Origin: Acidobacteriota bacterium
Lineage (GTDB): Bacteria > Planctomycetota > Phycisphaerae > WQYP01 > JAJZKJ01
Assembly: GCA_021804195.1 (NCBI GenBank)
Contig: JAJZKJ010000105.1
Location: 1-7,196 of the forward strand
Length of the DNA stretch: 7,196 bases
Direction of reading: 5' to 3'
Part shown: positions 6,044 to 7,196 of the stretch, piece by piece
Layout: the number at the start of each line of letters is the position of its first letter
How positions within the stretch are numbered: the stretch's first letter is position 1
Notes under the pieces: model-generated
Databases searched by the model: none
What the model was told of the DNA's origin: nothing
Seen by the model: only the letters and a program-made list of their open reading frames with translations
Position numbers and translations under genes: made by a program

Positions 6044-6773
6044 CCGCGGCGGCGCGCCGCGGCGGAGGGACGCGTACATGGTCGTTCAACCACGCTTTGG
6101 TCCAGTCGGAATTGATGCTGATGACGTCCATCGCCAGCAGATAACACAGCGGAAGAAATATAGACGCGGGAGATTCCCCTTGATTGCAAAGATCCTCGAT
6201 CAAAGGCGTGCGGCGATCGGTGGATAGTTTCCGGACAATTTGGGCGGCTCTTTTCCGATCCACGCCGCGAACACTTCTGTAAACCCGCCATTGCAGAAAA
6301 TCTTTCACGAGCATGGAGGCCCAGAAAGACGGCAGGCGGAGCAGCCACGGTGGCGGAACGTCGTCATCGTAGAAGTCCGGCGTGAGCGAAACATAAAATG
6401 GAGGACCGTGCGCGCCGGCCGGCGGAAAGTCCGGCGGCGGCCGCTTTTCACTCAGGGCCAGGAAGTGCCGGCGGATACGCCACTCGCGACGGAGCGAAAT
6501 GACGAAAAGAAGCAGGTAAAAGACCAGGATCGCCGCGGCGAGCGATATTCCGATTTTATAAACGTCGTGCGGCGCGGAAATTATGATGAATATAACCATA
6601 TAGAATAATAATAGTGTCAGTACAATCACCAGCAGGATGGGGGTGATCATCGCGCCGATCATTTCCGCCAGCAACGCCGTGGCGATTCGCCAACCATGGC
6701 CGCACTCGCGTCGCCGGAGCATGCGCTCCAAGGTCGCCGGCGAAAAAGAAGATGAATCCGCGCCTTGCGGCAT
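5997..6773 (-). CDS. Uncharacterised membrane protein with two central transmembrane helices
   Basis: I do not recognise a family. The 258-residue product begins with a polar, arginine-rich stretch (about 1-30). Two long hydrophobic segments follow, near 43-66 and 74-95, and then a basic RREWRIRRHF (95-104) that should lie in the cytoplasm. A Pro-rich linker (111-145, with DFYDDDVPPPW) leads to a soluble tail (about 146-258) with W, R and K residues and the stretch 'TPLIEDLCNQGESPASIFLPLCYLL', possibly a small helical domain. The ATG at 6773 has GGAG 8 nt upstream, inside the last codons of the preceding [2Fe-2S] gene, which indicates translational coupling; a TTG at 6776 is an alternative. 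The TGA at 5999-5997 lies inside the convergent glycosyltransferase gene, giving a 47-bp overlap. The strong hydrophobic segments and coupling support a real gene. A role with the iron-sulfur protein is inferred from gene order only. Confidence 0.75.
   Translation of the reverse strand: MPQGADSSSFSPATLERMLRRRECGHGWRIATALLAEMIGAMITPILLVIVLTLLLFYMVIFIIISAPHDVYKIGISLAAAILVFYLLLFVISLRREWRIRRHFLALSEKRPPPDFPPAGAHGPPFYVSLTPDFYDDDVPPPWLLRLPSFWASMLVKDFLQWRVYRSVRGVDRKRAAQIVRKLSTDRRTPLIEDLCNQGESPASIFLPLCYLLAMDVISINSDWTKAWLNDHVRVPPPRRAAAVKLFPPPGRRKSGPV
6044..6062. terminator. GC-only hairpin directly after the glycosyltransferase stop codon
   Basis: CCGCGGCG (6044-6051) and CGCCGCGG (6055-6062) form a perfect 8-bp stem with a 3-nt loop, beginning one base after the TGA of the glycosyltransferase. 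A stem of only G-C pairs here could slow or end transcription, but no run of T follows on either strand, so it is not a classic intrinsic terminator. It also lies within the coding sequence of the convergent membrane protein, where it encodes a Pro-Arg-Arg-Ala-Ala-Ala stretch, so codon content alone may explain it. Confidence 0.3.
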
Positions 6774-6778
6774 CAAGC

Positions 6779-7105
6779 TTACTCCAGAGCGCCGGGTGGA
6801 GGTTTGCCTTTTCCGTTGGCAAGGTATGCACGACGGGCCGCGGCATAAGCGGCGGCGTCTATTGGATCAGCGGCGCCGCCGGTCTTCCCGGCGTTTGGGT
6901 TCAACCGCGGTTCGTACGCTTCGCTGCGGATTTGCAGATGGATCGCCCGGAGCGTCGGGCGACACCAGCCGCAGCCCGTCCCGGCGGACAGGCAATCGGA
7001 AAGCTCTGACGCCGTTGCAGGCTTTTCAATTCGACAGAAGGTTTCGATCTTCCGCCGCGACACGCGGAAGCAGTAGCAAACAATGTCGTCGAGATTCAGC
7101 GGCAT
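6779..7105 (-). CDS. BFD-like [2Fe-2S]-binding protein
   Basis: The 108-residue product has a BFD-type (bacterioferritin-associated ferredoxin-like, Fer2_BFD) domain at about 5-57. Four cysteines in the order C10-x-C12 and C45-x2-C48, in the contexts DIVCYCF and GTGCGWC, match the C-x-C...C-x2-C set that holds a [2Fe-2S] cluster in this family. Bfd itself passes electrons to bacterioferritin to release iron; other BFD domains serve as redox parts of larger enzymes. C24 and C38 are extra. The tail (about 58-108) is Ala/Gly/Pro-rich, contains 'DAAAYAAARRAYLANG', and is not part of the known domain. No bacterioferritin gene is in view. The ATG at 7105 has no strong ribosome binding site, so a leaderless or short-leader transcript from TATACT (7121-7116) or TATTAT (7133-7128) is possible. 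The TAA (6781-6779) is 5 bp from the start of the membrane protein gene, forming a two-gene unit. Confidence 0.85.
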   Translation of the reverse strand: MPLNLDDIVCYCFRVSRRKIETFCRIEKPATASELSDCLSAGTGCGWCRPTLRAIHLQIRSEAYEPRLNPNAGKTGGAADPIDAAAYAAARRAYLANGKGKPPPGALE

Positions 7106-7181
7106 ACATTAGTTAAGTATATCCGATATAATACCTGCCGGTGGAAAAACGTTGAATCGCTTCTTTTTAGGAGCGCCCTCC
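7106..7181. promoter_or_regulatory. Divergent promoter region at the right edge
   Basis: This 76-bp AT-rich spacer lies between the [2Fe-2S] gene (minus) and the gene starting at 7182 (plus). A perfect TATAAT stands at 7127-7132 on the plus strand, with only a weak -35 candidate (CATACA, 7103-7108, 18-bp spacing). It would start an mRNA near 7139 with a leader of about 43 nt. The minus-strand -10 candidates TATTAT and TATACT overlap or adjoin it, so polymerases reading in opposite directions would compete. AGGAG at 7169-7173 is the ribosome binding site of the plus-strand gene, 8 nt before its ATG. Confidence 0.5.
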
Positions 7182-7196
7182 ATGCGCGTGAAAGAT
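7182..7196 (+). CDS. Start of an unidentified gene, cut by the window edge
   Basis: Only the first five codons (Met-Arg-Val-Lys-Asp) are visible. The start is supported by an ideal AGGAG at 8 nt and by a TATAAT box about 50 bp upstream. Nothing can be said about the product. Confidence 0.6.

Noticed and set aside
1..7196. Frequent GGCGCC / GCCGGC palindromes (about a dozen GGCGCC by eye)
   Set aside because: They lie mostly inside coding sequence as Gly-Ala or Ala-Pro codons and are expected to be common in GC-rich genes. No regular spacing or shared flanks were seen.

Overview
The window looks like chromosomal DNA of a GC-rich environmental bacterium, most likely a member of the Planctomycetota or a related lineage. 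This is inferred from protein style, not from a marker gene: a secreted DUF4139 protein, a CPBP protease with the N-terminal layout I associate with planctomycetes, a long CysRS beginning 'TDVGHMTDD' after the first helices, and a short BFD-type [2Fe-2S] protein. There are no rRNA, tRNA, CRISPR, phage or insertion-sequence features, and coding density is high.

Layout. Bases 1-937 (minus) hold the N-terminal 312 residues of an exported DUF4139 protein whose 3' end lies outside the window. A divergent 79-bp spacer separates it from a plus-strand CPBP intramembrane protease (1017-1817). That gene converges, with a 16-bp gap, on cysS (1834-3444, minus). A 229-bp divergent control region (3445-3673) follows. 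It carries a convincing sigma70-type cysS promoter, an inverted repeat overlapping its -35 box, and a 14-bp perfect palindrome on the side of the next gene. Two plus-strand sugar genes come next: a GDP-mannose 3,5-epimerase homologue (3674-4672) and a family-4-type glycosyltransferase (4760-6043). The end of the glycosyltransferase overlaps the end of an uncharacterised minus-strand membrane protein gene (5997-6773). That gene is the second of a tight two-gene unit with a BFD-like [2Fe-2S] protein (6779-7105). At the right edge a divergent plus-strand gene begins at 7182 with a strong ribosome binding site, and only five codons are visible.

How the genes work together. The epimerase-glycosyltransferase pair is the clearest functional unit. 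It probably makes an unusual GDP-hexose (GDP-L-galactose or a relative) and transfers it, or another sugar, onto an envelope or exported glycan. The BFD-like protein and the membrane protein are probably translationally coupled, but their joint role is unknown. CPBP, cysS and DUF4139 look like independent transcription units.

Nothing here amounts to a clearly new defence or mobile system. The least explained items are the [2Fe-2S]/membrane protein pair, the bacterial GDP-mannose 3,5-epimerase with its partner transferase, and the structured cysS/epimerase control region.
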